Assembly (NCBI GenBank): GCA_963921795.1
Contig: OY997640.1
Span: forward strand, 10,297,737 to 10,361,736
DNA length: 64,000 nucleotides
From: Nannobrachium achirus
Taxonomy: Eukaryota > Chordata > Actinopteri > Myctophiformes > Myctophidae
Direction of reading: 5' to 3'
Part shown: piece by piece, positions 12,134 through 23,246 of the stretch
How the letters are laid out: every line of letters begins with the position of its first letter
Position numbering within the stretch: the stretch's first letter is position 1
The notes under the pieces: generated by a model
Told to the model about the DNA's origin: nothing
Database searches by the model: none
What the model saw: the letters and a program-made list of their open reading frames with translations, nothing else
Translations under genes and position numbers: made by a program

Positions 12134-12254
12134 CCTTCATACCCTCCCACCCCTACTGCTCAGTGACGAAACGCATAATAGAGAATCAAAATGAGTTGTT
12201 CAATGGACATACATTAAAATAAACAATCAGTTTAAAATAACATCATCCTTCTAC

Positions 12255-13330
12255 TCAAGTAACGGACAAGGGGTTACCAGATCTTATCAAATTGTGCCTG
12301 TCTGTCTTTAAGTGAATATCGTATTCTCTCAAGATGAAGTGTGCTAGTCATTTCATTAAGCCAGTGTTTAAATCCAGGTGCTTCCTCTTTTTCCAGTGAG
12401 TTAAAATCAGCTTCTTTGCTGTAATCAGACCATATGAAAGGAGATGTCGTTGTGAACTTGTCAAGTTGGAGATGGGGTCTGATGTGCCTAAGATAATTAG
12501 TATTGGGTCAGGGTCAATTTGGGTGTCCAAAATATCAGAGAGCGCCTCAAAAATCTTAATCCAGTATCTCTGTATTTGAGGACATAGGGCGAAGCTGTGT
12601 AATAAGTTTGCTTCCGGTGCATTGCATTTGTCACAGTTTGAGGAGATATCTGGGAATATCTTGTGCAATTTGGATTTGGAATCTATGTATAGTTCGAAAT
12701 TGAATAAGGCAGTGTCTAGAGTTAATCGAGCAAGAGTTAACTTCTTCTAAGCCATCATCCCAGAGCGTCTCCGATATTGGGGTCCCCAACTCATTTTCCC
12801 ATGCTAATTTAATAGCTGAAGTAGTAGGAAGGCCGATAGCCTGTAAAGACTCATAGAAGTATGATATGTTCATATCTTGTCCTATATTTCCGAAGAAGGA
12901 ACTTGTCTAATCGTGAAGGTGATGCCGTTTCGAAAGTACAGTTAAAAGTACGTACAAAGTCTCTAACCTGAAGAAACATATAATGATGACTCCTGGGGAG
13001 TCCGAATTTTTCCTGCAACTGCGCAAATGAGGCAAATGTATCTTCCTCTATATAAAGATCTCCAACTGTGCGTATACCCAACCTATTGTCTAACTGGTAC
13101 GGTGGGAATAAGGGATTATCAGTTATAGGCAGTGAAAAGAATAATGAGTTATGTCCGAAATAAGATTTAATCTGCTTCCAGATTTTTATCACGTTATGTA
13201 TAACCGGACTGCCCTTATAAATAGACTTATCCAAAGTCTTCGGGGATAAAAGTATCAACCCCAAACAATATGGATGGCATCTTTGGAATGAGAATGTTAT
13301 ATTTGTTCTAAATATAATAATTATGATGTG
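12255..13330 (-). mobile_element. Tx1/L1-like LINE, 3' part of ORF2, 5'-truncated
   Basis: Three minus-strand frames (13342-12851, 12873-12631, 12668-12348) follow one another as the C-terminal part of an L1/Tx1-type ORF2. The last contains CDKC, HSFALCP and ITAKKLILTHWKKR, matching the cysteine-rich C-terminus of these elements. Frame changes separate the three parts. The 5' end at about 13330 coincides with the start of a 77-bp tandem repeat. Confidence 0.8.
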
Positions 13331-13622
13331 AGGACATTCCATATGATGGTGTCAGAGTAGTGGAATGAGAATGTTATATTTGTTCTAAATATAATAATTA
13401 TGATGTGAGGACATTCCATATGATGGTGTCAGAGTAGTGGAATGAGAATGTTATATTTGTTCTAAATATAATAATTATGATGTGAGGACATTCCATATGA
13501 TGGTGTCAGAGTAGTGGAATGAGAATGTTATATTTGTTCTAAATATAATAATTATGATGTGAGGACATTCCATATGATGGTGTCAGAGTAGTGGAATGAG
13601 AATGTTATATTTGTTCTAAATA
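13284..13622. repeat. 77-bp tandem repeat, about 4.4 copies
   Basis: Copies start with TGGAATGAGAATGTTATATT at 13284, 13361, 13438, 13515 and 13592 and are nearly identical. The first copy overlaps the truncated 5' end of the LINE, so the amplified unit spans the junction between LINE and flanking DNA. Confidence 0.95.
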
Positions 13623-14045
13623 TGGGGATGGATACCAGATCATGGTCTCTCCCTTTGGTCTAGTGACTGTGGCTGTCACTCACTTTACCAATGCCAACCT
13701 AAACTAAACAGTCTTCTACCCTGAGTCATAATGAAAATAGATAAAGATAGATAAAGAGTCTTGAGAGCACGATTGTTGACAAAAGAGGAAATCCTGCCCA
13801 AGAATCTTGTATTTGGTGACTTTCATGATCACTTTGATGCCATTTTTCACGTGTCAGTTTCTTGTTAAAACATAAGATAGACATAAGCAACACTCTAGGT
13901 GACAGTCATGTCGTGTGACCTCAGGGTAATGTGGTCATGTGATACTTGTTGTAGGGTGAGTTTTCTTCAGGGTGTGTTTTTTTGTGCTACTTTTACGTTT
14001 TTGTCACTGTAGATTATTACTGTAAAATAGAGAAACACCTTAAAT

Positions 14046-14047
<2 letters not shown>
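13623..14047. other. No gene recognised
   Basis: Unassigned single-copy-looking sequence without coding signal. Confidence 0.35.
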
Positions 14048-14076
<29 letters not shown>

Positions 14077-14100
14077 GCGCGCGCACGCGCGTGCGCACAT

Positions 14101-14146
<46 letters not shown>

Positions 14147-14185
14147 GCGCGCACATGCACGCACACACACACACGTAGGCCTACG

Positions 14186-14219
<34 letters not shown>

Positions 14220-14228
14220 CACGCACAC

Positions 14229-14275
<47 letters not shown>
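14048..14275. repeat. Compound (CA)n/(CG)n microsatellite
   Basis: CA tracts are interrupted by pure CGCGCG blocks near 14077 and 14132-14150, alternating purine-pyrimidine throughout and so prone to Z-DNA. A 199-residue Cys/Val frame on the other strand is a repeat artefact. Confidence 0.95.
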
Positions 14276-14343
14276 GCTGTTTCCTCCTGACTGTGATGAT
14301 GTGTAACTTCTCGCTTCTGCTTTGTGGTTATCCCCCCCCCCCT

Positions 14344-14346
<3 letters not shown>

Positions 14347-14410
<64 letters not shown>
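14347..14410. repeat. (CA)n microsatellite
   Basis: About 32 uninterrupted CA units preceded by a C run. Confidence 0.95.
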
Positions 14411-14412
<2 letters not shown>

Positions 14413-14612
14413 CCTTGTCTGTCTCTCTCTCTGCACTGAAACTCTACAGCCTCCATTTTGAAACACAGCACAAGAGAAGAGAAGACAAGACAGACAGAGA
14501 CTCCATCTTAACCAACAGCAGAGGAGTGAGACGATCGATGAACATATGAAACATCCTTCTAGTGATACATGTAGAGTAAGTATTTGTATAATATGTTTAA
14601 GAGACACATATG

Positions 14613-15184
14613 TCAAGTCAAGTCAATTGTATTAATATACCGGTAGCATATTTAAAAACAACAGTTGACGCAAAGTGCTTTCCAAAGACAAACAAAGATA
14701 GACCGTAGTCTATTTACAGAGCAGTGAATACAGTAACAAACAAAACAAAGCCAATACAAAATAAACATCAACAAAACACCAAACATATCCTCATACTATA
14801 TTAAAAGCACAAGTAAAAAGATGGGTCTTCAATTTAGATTTAAACACTTCAATATAGTGGGGCTATCCTTTATGTGGAGTGGTAGATTGTTCCAGAGAGT
14901 GGGTGCGGCAACGGCAAAGGCATGATCACCTTTTGTTACAAGGTTTGTGTAGGGAACTGAGAGCCGAGGTGTTTCTGGGTGGATGATCTGAGTGGCCTGA
15001 TGGCTGGGGGATAGTTTATGAGGTCGGAGATATAAGATGGGGCAAGCCCATTGAGGGCTTTAAAAACAAATAGCAAGGCCTTAAACTTGATTCTGAATTT
15101 AACTGGTAGCCAGTGCAATCTTAGCAGTGCAGGTGTGATGTGATCCCGTTTTCTTGTTCCTGTGATGAGTCTGACCAGTGACCA
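14613..15184 (-). mobile_element. L2-like LINE 3' end
   Basis: The minus strand encodes LITGTRKRDHITPALLRLHW, then KFRIKFKALLFVFKALNGLA and APSYISDLI, the standard C-terminus of an L2-like reverse transcriptase. A 3' untranslated stretch ends in TTGACTTGACTTGAC-type repeats at 14613. The coding similarity stops where CCAGTAAGACTCCCTAATCG (the end motif of another element) begins at about 15185. Confidence 0.85.
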
Positions 15185-15235
15185 TTGACCAGTAAGACTC
15201 CCTAATCGGGAGATAAGCGACCGTAACTTCGCATA
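15183..15235. mobile_element. CCAGTAAGACTCCC / GATAAGCGACC element end
   Basis: CCAGTAAGACTCCCTAATCG then GGAGATAAGCGACC. The same end, reversed, is at 36088-36137 and 50398-50445. It interrupts or abuts the LINE 3' end. The superfamily is unknown. Confidence 0.6.
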
Positions 15236-15504
15236 GTATACACAAACTTTAGAAGGCAATTGTAGCCAATCAGGAGGGAATGCGACACGCATTTCCCGGT
15301 GAACCTGTGCGCAAAGGTGGGGGACGATGGGCAAGGAGTGTCGCGAGCTTATGAGAAACAACTAAAACTAGAAAAGAAAATTTCTAAGAAATTTTAAGTG
15401 TGCCTGCAGCTCGCTAAGTCTGTGCAACCTTGTGTAGCGGTTGGTGTTAGCATTAGCGTTATTAACATTAGCATTTTTTTGCATAAACGTTAACATTATT
15501 GTTC

Positions 15505-15770
15505 TTCATATGACACCACCCACATGTCTGTACGACAAACGGTTCACGAGAAAACGGGTCACTTCCTGTTTGGTGAGGGGCACTTCCTGTTTGGCGAAAT
15601 AGGCCCCAATTAAGTTTAAGGACTCTTAATCTTGTCATTTGACGCAACCCGCGTGTCTGTATGACAAACGGTTCACGAGATCAAGGGTCACTTCCTGTTT
15701 GGTGAGGGGCACTTCCTGTTTGGCGAAATAGGCCCCAATTAAGGTCATGGACGATTAATGAATTAAAGCT
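15505..15770. repeat. Tandem duplication, ~130-bp unit
   Basis: Both units read GTCTGTA-GACAAACGGTTCA, GGTCACTTCCTGTTTGG and GGCACTTCCTGTTTGGCGAA, then TAGGCCCCAATTAAG. They start near 15526 and 15655. A third, diverged start is at 16292. After the second unit comes TTAAAGCTGCAAGCAGCGAT and GACCGGGCCCTCGCA, a stretch familiar from fish dispersed repeats. Confidence 0.85.
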
Positions 15771-15924
15771 GCAAGCAGCGATGACCGGGCCCTCGCAGCT
15801 CTACCCACGTCACAAGGCCAGCAGCCAATCAGAAACCAAACAGGAAGTCAGCCATTTCGACTAATTAGTGGCGTTTTGGCGCATTTTTGGCCGTTATCAC
15901 GGGTCGCACTTTAACGACAGTTTT

Positions 15925-16275
15925 GTGAGAAAAAAAAAGTTTTGAGAAAAAAAAAAAGTTTTTTGAGAAAAAAACATTTTTTTGAGGAAAAAAAAAAATT
16001 TGAGAAAAAAAAATGAAAGAAAAAAAAAATTGAGAAAAAAAAAATTTGAGAAAAAAAATTTTTGAGAAAAAAAAAATGAGAAAAAAAATTTGAGAAAAAA
16101 AAATTTTTGAGAAAAAAACATTTTTGAGAAAAAAACATTTTTGAGAAAAAAAACATTTGAGAAAAAAAAAATTTGAGAAAAAAAGAATTTTTGAGAAAAA
16201 AAAATTTTTGAGAAAAAAAATTTTTTGAGAAAAAAAAAATTTGAGAAAAAAAAATTTTGAGAAAAAAAAAAAAAT
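15925..16275. repeat. (TTTGAGAAAAAAA)n-type low-complexity array
   Basis: About 22 units of 13-18 bp alternate TTTGAG with a run of 6-13 A. Phe/Ser/Lys-rich frames on the minus strand are artefacts of this repeat. Confidence 0.93.
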
Positions 16276-16489
16276 TATGACACCAGCCGCGAGTCTGTAC
16301 GACAAACGGTTCATGAGTTATAGAGGCACTTCCTGTTACAGAGGGGGCGGGGCTTAATCAATTACAGCTCATCCCTATTGGCCGGAAAAAGACCAAAGTT
16401 GTGTGTGCATTTTAAAGTTTAAATCACGTTGCTAGGCAAAAGTATGGCAGAGTTATGTGGCGCCAAAGTTTCTGGTTTTTTTTCGGAGT

Positions 16490-16842
16490 CCCCCATTCTA
16501 AGTCAATGGGGTTTTTGGGCGTCGTTTTTTGCGAATTACATCGCAATCGTATCGCGGATCGGAAAGAAAAGTAATAGCACACCATTCCCGGCCGAGCCGC
16601 ACGTTTTGATGTGTATATTGCGGGGGTGGCGTAAATCGTGCGGCAGTTATTACGTGCCGAAATTTCCCCCATTCTAAGTGAATGGGGTTTTTTGGCGTCG
16701 TTTTTTGCGAATTACGTCGCAATGGTAACGCGGATCGGAAAGAAAAGTAATAGCACACCATTCCCGGCCGAGCCGCACGTTTTGATGTATATATTGCGGC
16801 GGTGGCGTAAATTGTGCGGCAGTTATTACGAGCAGAAATTTG
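16490..16842. repeat. Tandem duplication, 176-bp unit twice
   Basis: Each unit reads CCCCCATTCTAAGT-AATGGG, GCGTCGTTTTTTGCGAATTA, AAAGAAAAGTAATAGCACAC and CCGCACGTTTTGATGT. The two are about 95% alike. An (ACTG)n array follows at 16854-16887. Confidence 0.9.
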
Positions 16843-16887
16843 CAAGAACATTACTTACTGACTGACTGACTGACTGACTGACTGACT

Positions 16888-17347
16888 TAAGTATGGCGGA
16901 TTACAATAAGTGTTCTGCTATTGCATAGCAGGCACACTTAATAAGACCTTAAAACCTGGCGAAAACAGTTGCGTGCATTAGCGGAAGATGACGATAAAGG
17001 AAATCATTAAATGGAAAACATTAAATTAACTTCTGAAAAGGCTTCTAAGCCTACACTATAGCCTACTAAAAACTAGTGGAACTTCTTGCCACGTGAATAA
17101 TTGTGGTTGTAAACAATAACACAGACAATATAAATACTTAGTCTAGTTGTGGGAAGAAAAGGTTATCATCATGGCCCCAAATAACTCTTAAATATCTTGC
17201 AATTAGCGACGAGTCTCTTACTAAATCGGCAAGAGTGCCTCTCATTCTCAATACATAAAGGCTAAGCTATATAACCTCTCCATCATCAGCAATAGTCAAT
17301 GGTGCATGTTCCCCACACTCCCAAGTCCCCACCGTTGCGCTTAGGTC
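16888..17347. other. No gene recognised; left flank of the large palindrome
   Basis: Unassigned sequence. It shows no similarity to the right flank (30085 onward), which helps fix the outer limit of the inverted repeat at 17348. Confidence 0.4.
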
Positions 17348-17570
17348 ACACATTATCATCCTCCCTGCGTCAGACCCTTGACTTTCGGTCATTATAGCTT
17401 TCCGCGTTCATTTGAGAGGCAGGGAGAGCTGGAGAGCTGCCATGGCGTTTATTTGAGAGGCAGGGAGAGCTGCTCCCGGCGTTCATTAGAGAAGCCGGCA
17501 CTCTTTCAGTCGCTCTAGTAAGGTTACCATGGCAACGCGTCAACGGCGCGCTAGGGAGCGCTCCATTGTC

Positions 17571-17646
17571 AGAACCGGGATGCTGTTTTGATACACTTGT
17601 GTATCAAAACATACACTCGTGTATCAAAACAGCATCCCGGTTCTGC
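17571..17646. repeat. Nested perfect hairpin in left arm (mirror at 29786-29861)
   Basis: CAGAACCGGGATGCTGTTTT pairs with AAAACAGCATCCCGGTTCTG. In the centre lie two further copies of GATACAC-GTGTATC. The right-arm mirror keeps the same structure with one changed base in the loop. Confidence 0.85.
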
Positions 17647-17939
17647 AACATGCAATATTCCGGTGGTTTAGTTCTTTAGTTGGTTTAGGCATCTCCATTC
17701 AATGCATTTTTATAACATTTAAAGCCTTAGCTTTAAAATGTGTTTAATTGTAGCTCCCTTCAATTAATTGCTTAGATTTTTTAATGTTCAATGCATTTCT
17801 TTCATGTATTTATTTAATCTTTCATGTATTTATTTTGAGCCAACCGAAATGACAATAATGTAATTTGGGCCAGTGTGTTTATTCATTGTTATTTATAAAA
17901 AATAAATTCGAATTTGTTATGTTTTCACAGGAAGTTCAG

Positions 17940-18217
17940 TCGGCGGAAGTTGCGTGCGTCGTTCACCACTGAAAACAAAAACACCCCAACGGGAGAGTAT
18001 TTTTTGCAGGTCTTTCAGTCCGAGTGTATACAAACAGCATCTTGTTAAGACGGCCAATCACAAGCTCCGGCTGCCTTAACCCAGTTGCTTTTTTGATACA
18101 CTCGGACTGAACCACCTGCGGTTTCCTATCCGCTCGTGGATTCACTGGATTACTTGTTTCACAAGAGCAAAGAAGCGTCGCTGTCGCGGATCTGCATAAT
18201 AAAGCGAGTCCATTCAG
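17940..18217 (+). ncRNA. Possible first exon of an unknown transcript (left arm)
   Basis: The stretch ends with CATTCAG followed by GTAAGA, an excellent donor site at 18218. No open frame of note is present on the + strand. The start is not defined and the value given is a guess at where the non-repeat part begins. The mirror copy ends at 29214 on the minus strand. A transcript is inferred only from splice signals. Confidence 0.25.
18006..18119. repeat. Short inverted-repeat element in left arm (mirror at 29313-29426)
   Basis: GCAGGTCTTTCAGTCCGAGT at the left and ACTCGGACTGAACCACCTGC at the right are inverted repeats with few mismatches. About 60 bp separate them. This could be a very small MITE or a structured part of a transcript. 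Confidence 0.65.
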
Positions 18218-18379
18218 GTAAGAGACAATAGGCATCATCTAGAATGACTCAATGGGGGTTTATTGTTAAAATGTTAGGCTGTTGTACAGTAGGTCTGTAA
18301 TGTTTTTCTTTACCTTGAAACACATGCTAACTCTCATGCTAACTGAAAGCTATTAAAGCTAACAACAACACCTCCCTCA

Positions 18380-18873
18380 GCCAGGGACCCCTTCTTAGCT
18401 GAAGCAGGGACCCCTTAGCTGAGAGAGAGATGAAGCAGGGACCCCTTAGCTGAGAGAGAGATGAAGCAGGGACCCCTTAGCTGAGAGAGAGATGAAGCAG
18501 GGACCCCTTAGCAGAGAGAGAGATGAAGCAGGGACCCCTTAGCTGAGAGAGAGATGAAGCAGGGACCCCTTAGCTGAGAGAGAGATGCAGCAGGGACCCC
18601 TTAGCTGAAAGAGAGATGAAGCAGGGACCCCTTAGCTGAGAGAGATGAAGCAGGGAGTGGGACCCCTTAGCTGAGAGAGAGATGAAGCAGGGACCCCTTA
18701 GCTGAGAGAGATGAAGCAGGGACCCCTTAGCTGAGAGAGAGAGATGAAGCAGGGACCCCTTAGCTGAGAGAGAGATGAAGCAGGGACCCCTTAGCTGAGA
18801 GAGAGATGAAGCAGGGACCCCTTAGCTGAGAGAGAGATGAAGCAGGGACCCCTTAGCTGAGAGAGAGATGAAG
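18380..18873. repeat. 31-bp minisatellite, left arm (~15 units)
   Basis: The unit is TTAGCTGAGAGAGAGATGAA plus GCAGGGACCCC. The same stretch occurs once, unamplified, inside hAT-like MITEs at 22290-22335 (reversed), 23335-23370 and 62430-62465, so the array grew from an internal MITE segment. The mirror array in the right arm has about 27 units. Confidence 0.93.
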
Positions 18874-19024
18874 CACACAGAGAGGGGCCATGTCTTGGCC
18901 ATCTGGCCAGTGATATATATCAATGACAACAGGGATCTTCATATATGGGCATAAAAGGGATTCTGGGTTATCCCCATATATGGACTTTTACATAGGTTAT
19001 GTCACCCGTGATATCACCTGTGAT

Positions 19025-19625
19025 CAGGGGTGTCGCACCAAATTCTGGGCCCTGGGTACAAGGATTCAATGCGGGCCCCCCATGAATGTTCTAGGGGGAG
19101 GGGGTTTAACCCATTTAGACTGGGAACGCATTATTTTGCGCTTTAACAATTGAAAAATATCATAATATCTACAATATCACAATATCTACAAGCTCACAGC
19201 GCAGCACAGAGTGCCGCGCTGCGAGCTTGTAGATCTGCTATTTTTGAAAAATCGTGAAAATGGGACTTGTAAGGTTTTTTGAAAAACCTATGTTTCTATG
19301 TCAGTGGTGCTCAAATTGTTTTGATGTGAAGGACCCCCAAAATGATATGTTTTTGACCACGGACCCCCATCTCAAAATATTTAGTTCCAGGGATCCCCCA
19401 GAAGCCAAATTTGAGTTACAAATGTTCACTTAAAAAATACATATATTCAAAGATTTGCACACGTTTTCACGACGTTTCAAAAAATAGCAGATCTACAAGC
19501 TAGTGCCGCGCTGTGAGCTTGTACATTTGCTATTTTTCAATAGCTAAACTATAAAATAATTAAGGCCCCTCCACCTTGGGCCCTAGTAACTCAGTCCCAC
19601 TTTCCCCCCCCTTGTGACGCCCCTG
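19025..19625. mobile_element. hAT-like MITE with perfect 8-bp duplication (left arm)
   Basis: The ends are CAGGGGTGTCGCA and TGTGACGCCCCTG. The 8-mer CCTGTGAT lies directly outside both (19017-19024, 19626-19633). The interior holds two copies of the hairpin module (19186-19243 and 19484-19538) and a second hAT-like start CAGTGGTGCTCAAA at 19302, which suggests nested insertion. The mirror is at 26571-27171. Confidence 0.9.
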
Positions 19626-19789
19626 CCTGTGATGCCACAGTGATGTGAAAAGGGAAGCAACCTAAAACTGTGTACACACACGTCTACACAGAGACAAGCT
19701 GTAGCATTTCTCATGGTCAATTGCGACCGAAATTCAGAATGAATTTATACTAGTCTGAATCTTCACACACGTTCTGTTTTTCTCCACAG

Positions 19790-20129
19790 CTGTCATGCCA
19801 GGAACACTGCGACAACAGAACCATATCCGCCCGGCTGCCTGAAGCCCACCCTCGTGTTCCAGGAATTGCTACGGCCGAGCCCTCCGACGCGACCATGTCC
19901 TGCATATTACGCTTGGATTAACAGAATTTGGTGTTGATTTGTGGACAACGTGGAGTATTTATCTGCTTCTACGGACAATGAAAGAACCAACGTCTACCAC
20001 TTTCAAGCCTCAAAGTTCCTTAAGGATAGTACTTTGCATTCACTCATTCCTTCCCACAATATGAGAGTCCTATGGGCAGCTTGAAACGTGGGCGGGAGTA
20101 CTTGCCTTGACAGACAGACTCCTCTAACC
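19790..20129 (+). ncRNA. Possible second exon of the unknown transcript (left arm)
   Basis: TTTTTCTCCACAG (19777-19789) is a good acceptor. The sequence after it is GC-rich and unlike the surrounding repeats. The longest frame from its ATG is only about 15 codons, so it is more likely non-coding. A hAT-like MITE interrupts the downstream part at 20130, and AATAAA occurs at 21791. The mirror begins at 26406 on the minus strand. Confidence 0.3.
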
Positions 20130-21213
20130 CAGTGGTTCTCAACCATGTGGGTCGGGACCTCCAGGGGGGTCCCCAAATTATTTTGAGGGGTCCTCAGATG
20201 ATTGACTTGATGTGCAACATTGTTTTCTCACTCAACAGTAAAAAATAAATAAATAAATAAAAAAACAAGTGTATAGAGGTATATGAACATTTCTAAAGTG
20301 ACAATTTAAGGAATTTTTAATACCTCTAAAATGACAAATTAAACATTGGCCAAAATTGGTCAAATATTAGAGTCAGAAATTGTGAAAATAGCCGATCTAT
20401 AGCTGCAAATTGCAACACTAGATTTTATTTTAATCGGATGAATCTAGGGTTGCAATACCTCCCATAGGCAGCCAATGCATCAAAACAGTTTTTTTGCTAT
20501 CTGATTGTAATAAACAACTTCAAATTCAGCTATATTGGAAAGCTCAGAGTGTCCTCTTTCTATCTGCAAAGTGTTTGTTTCATAAAAATCCACCGTAGAC
20601 ATTTTAGGAGCTACTTTCTATCAAGAAATTGGAGCAGACATGGTTTATTTTCTACGTGTTGAACTTCGGAAGCGCTCGTCTTCTATTACGCAGCGTCCCG
20701 CTGCCTCCTGCATTATGTGACATTTAGAACCAGGTGGTACACATGACTGCTGAGTGACAAGCGCTTCCAAACTCCAGCACTTGGAAAAAATTATCATCTG
20801 AAGCCAATATCTTGATAGAAAGTAGCTCATAACATGTCTACGGTGGAGTTTTATGAAAGAAACTCTTTGCAGATAGAACGAGGATACTCCAAGCTTTCCA
20901 TACAGCCCCGATATTGGTGAGTTTGAAGTCGTTTAATACAATCAGATAGCAAATAACTGTTTTGATGCTATGCCTGCCTATGGGAGGTATTGCAACCCTA
21001 GATTCATCAGATTAAAATAAAATCTAGTGTTGCAATTTGCGGCTAGCCGATCTACATGCTCACAACGCCTCGCAACGCAAGGTGCTGTGAGCATGTAGAA
21101 CTGTGTTATACAAAATGTAATGCCTCAACTCTTACTGCTTGTCAGGGTGGGGGTTCCCAGTTAAAATATGGTTATTTTGGGGGTCGCGGCCTGAAAAGGT
21201 TTGAGAACCACTG
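20130..21213. mobile_element. hAT-like MITE, 1084 bp, itself an internal palindrome (left arm)
   Basis: The ends are CAGTGGTTCTCAACC and GGTTTGAGAACCACTG. The flanks CTCTAACC (20122-20129) and TTCTAACC (21214-21221) match at 7 of 8 bases. The interior 20395-21050 is a fold-back with arms of about 250 bp (GCAAATTGCAACACTAGATT pairs with AATCTAGTGTTGCAATTTGC) around a 170-bp centre. The mirror is at 24983-26066. A related copy of the fold-back arm is at 63488-63785. Confidence 0.9.
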
Positions 21214-21962
21214 TTCTAACCAATCAGCGTAGCAAAACATCTGACGTCATCTCAGTGCAGCCAGTCGGAAGCACGGCAAACACATATTTTCGGCCGATGA
21301 ACTCCGCTAGCACATACTCTTGTTCCTTTTTAATTGTTGTAATTGATTCCAACTCTGAAATAACTTGCATTATGTTGCTTTATGTATCTATTTCTGTCTG
21401 TTATGTGGATGAATACATGGAAAATATATTTCCAAGCTGTATTACGATACACAATTTTATCAAGATTCTTTTTCATGTTGGTTTTTATGGTATTTAGGGG
21501 AGACCTTGCTACTTAACATTGAACTACTGATTTAGACAAAATTGCAAATTGGATTCTGAAACAAATCTCTGTAATTAACAGGCTCCCTCATTGTATCACG
21601 ATATACTGTATACGATATCTCTGAAGAGGCATATCGTTGAGACATTGTATAGTCTCAACGATATATATTACCATATCGCCCACCCCTACACTCAACTAAG
21701 CCGTGAGTCGTGAGATGTTTTCCCTCTCTCTGCAGTTGTAGGATACGTTGTGTGATTATTGCCATATTATCTGTCATCTATTTCAAGAACAATAAATTCT
21801 AAGAATCTGTATCTTGTCTTTGTTGATTGTCTGAAGTTTTTCTTACAGTAACACAGCCAGTTATAGTGTTGTAATAGTGTTATTATTACATAGTAATAGT
21901 GAATAGTAATCTTTCTGAACAGTTAACATAAGCAGGTAACTGAGTGCACCTCATGGTAGCGC

Positions 21963-22337
21963 CAGGGTCTTCAGCCGGGGGTCCGGGACCCCTAGGGGGT
22001 CCTCAGAATTACACCAGGGGTCTTCCAAATCTTTGAGTGATAGGGGGGAAAAAAATACTTTTTTTATATGAACCACTAGTGTCCATATTCTGAGAACTTT
22101 AGCCAAAAATAGCAGATCTACAAGCTCAGCTGTGAGCTTGTAGATCGGCTATATTCGGCAAAGAGGTTTGGTGTAGAGGGGAAAAAGAGCAGACTAAGTA
22201 CAGATTGAAAGGTCAGGTTTGTGAAGTACTGACATTTCAAGTTGTTAAATATCTAAAAATGACATGAATCCAAAATACTGTACACTGCTTCATCTCTCTC
22301 AACTAAAGGGTCCTTGGCCTGAAAACGTTGAAGACCC
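21963..22337. mobile_element. hAT-like MITE with CAGGGTCTTCA ends (left arm)
   Basis: It starts CAGGGTCTTCAGCCGGGGGT and ends CCTGAAAACGTTGAAGACCC. It carries the hairpin module at its centre (22105-22156) and the CTACACCAAACCTC-type flank (reversed). The right-arm counterpart spans about 23308-24218 with a rearranged middle. Other members are 50775-51125 and 62405-62700. Confidence 0.75.
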
Positions 22338-22816
22338 TAGAAGATCTGCTATTTTCAACTAGCCAATGAACAACAGATGTTGATACTAAGTAGTATTTAG
22401 GATAGACCCCTGTATTTGATATTAAATGTACTTATTAGTATGTTAAAGTAAATGATCCTACTAGAAAGTAAAGGCTGTTAATAAAAATCTAATTACAAAT
22501 CAGTCAGACTTTTCTTTCTCTCTGTGAGCTTCATAAAGTTTAATGTATATGATAAGATGTCATTATACAGTATGAACTTCATTATATACCCTGATCTCTT
22601 ATCTCTGTCTGTCTGGCTCTCTTTTATGCCCATAGGTGTTCCATGTCCAGGCCAGTCTGTGACCACTCTGTGATGTCAGTCATTTTGGGCACTGTTTAGT
22701 ATCAGTGATGTCAGAAATGATGTCGGATGTCATTCATGACAGATATAATTTGTGCATTGTTTCAACATGCAGCTGTTACCATGGGGCGACACTGTTTAGT
22801 ATCAGTGATGTCAGCA

Positions 22817-22835
22817 TACAGACAGACAGACGGCG

Positions 22836-22899
<64 letters not shown>
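22817..22899. repeat. (CAGA)n microsatellite in palindrome spacer
   Basis: About 20 CAGA units, interrupted once by CGGCGGA near the start. It lies in the unpaired centre of the large palindrome. Confidence 0.93.
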
Positions 22900-23085
22900 T
22901 TCAGTCCATTAATACGGTAGTTAGATGGGGTGCATAGCGTTGTTTCGATGTATTGGTGAATGCTAACCTGGTGGACTGACATCTAGACCTACTGCACATG
23001 CAGTATGAAACAGAGCTGATACAAAATACCTGTATTTTGAGGACAATAATGCTGCTATTTGTACCCTGTATATAAAATGTCACAA

Positions 23086-23246
23086 TGCGACATAGCTCTG
23101 TTTACACAATGCTGTACCCCCTCCAACTGTATATATGTTCCCCATTTTCAACTGTTTTTTATTGTATTTGTGATACTTGCTTTGGCAATGTAAACGTATG
23201 TTTTCTCATGCCAATAAAGCTCCTTTGAATTGAATTGAATTGAATG
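23086..23246 (+). mobile_element. LINE 3' end with (GAATT)n tail in palindrome spacer
   Basis: The stretch CTGTACCCCCTCCAACTGTA, CTTTGGCAATGTAAACGTAT and CATGCCAATAAAGCTCCTTT, ending in TGAATTGAATTGAATTGAAT, is a typical 3' end of a fish non-LTR retrotransposon. It has no mirror copy, so it either arrived after the palindrome formed or lay in the spacer from the start. Confidence 0.7.

Noticed and set aside
14017-14616. 199-residue Cys/Val-rich open frame on the minus strand
   Set aside because: It is a CA/TG microsatellite read as codons. The same applies to Cys/Val or Thr/His frames at 11481-11776, 32212-32478, 38883-39131, 56298-57474 and 59626-59868.
15865-16314. Phe/Ser/Lys-rich frames of up to 149 residues
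   Set aside because: They arise from the (TTTGAGAAAAAAA)n array in three frames at once, with no start context or codon bias.
17963-18238. 91-residue minus-strand frame in both palindrome arms
   Set aside because: Conservation between arms only reflects the recent duplication. The frame has no recognisable domain and overlaps a short inverted-repeat element.
21201-21497. 98-residue frame in both palindrome arms
   Set aside because: Its first codons lie in the end of a hAT-like MITE. No domain is visible and the repeat insertion created the start.
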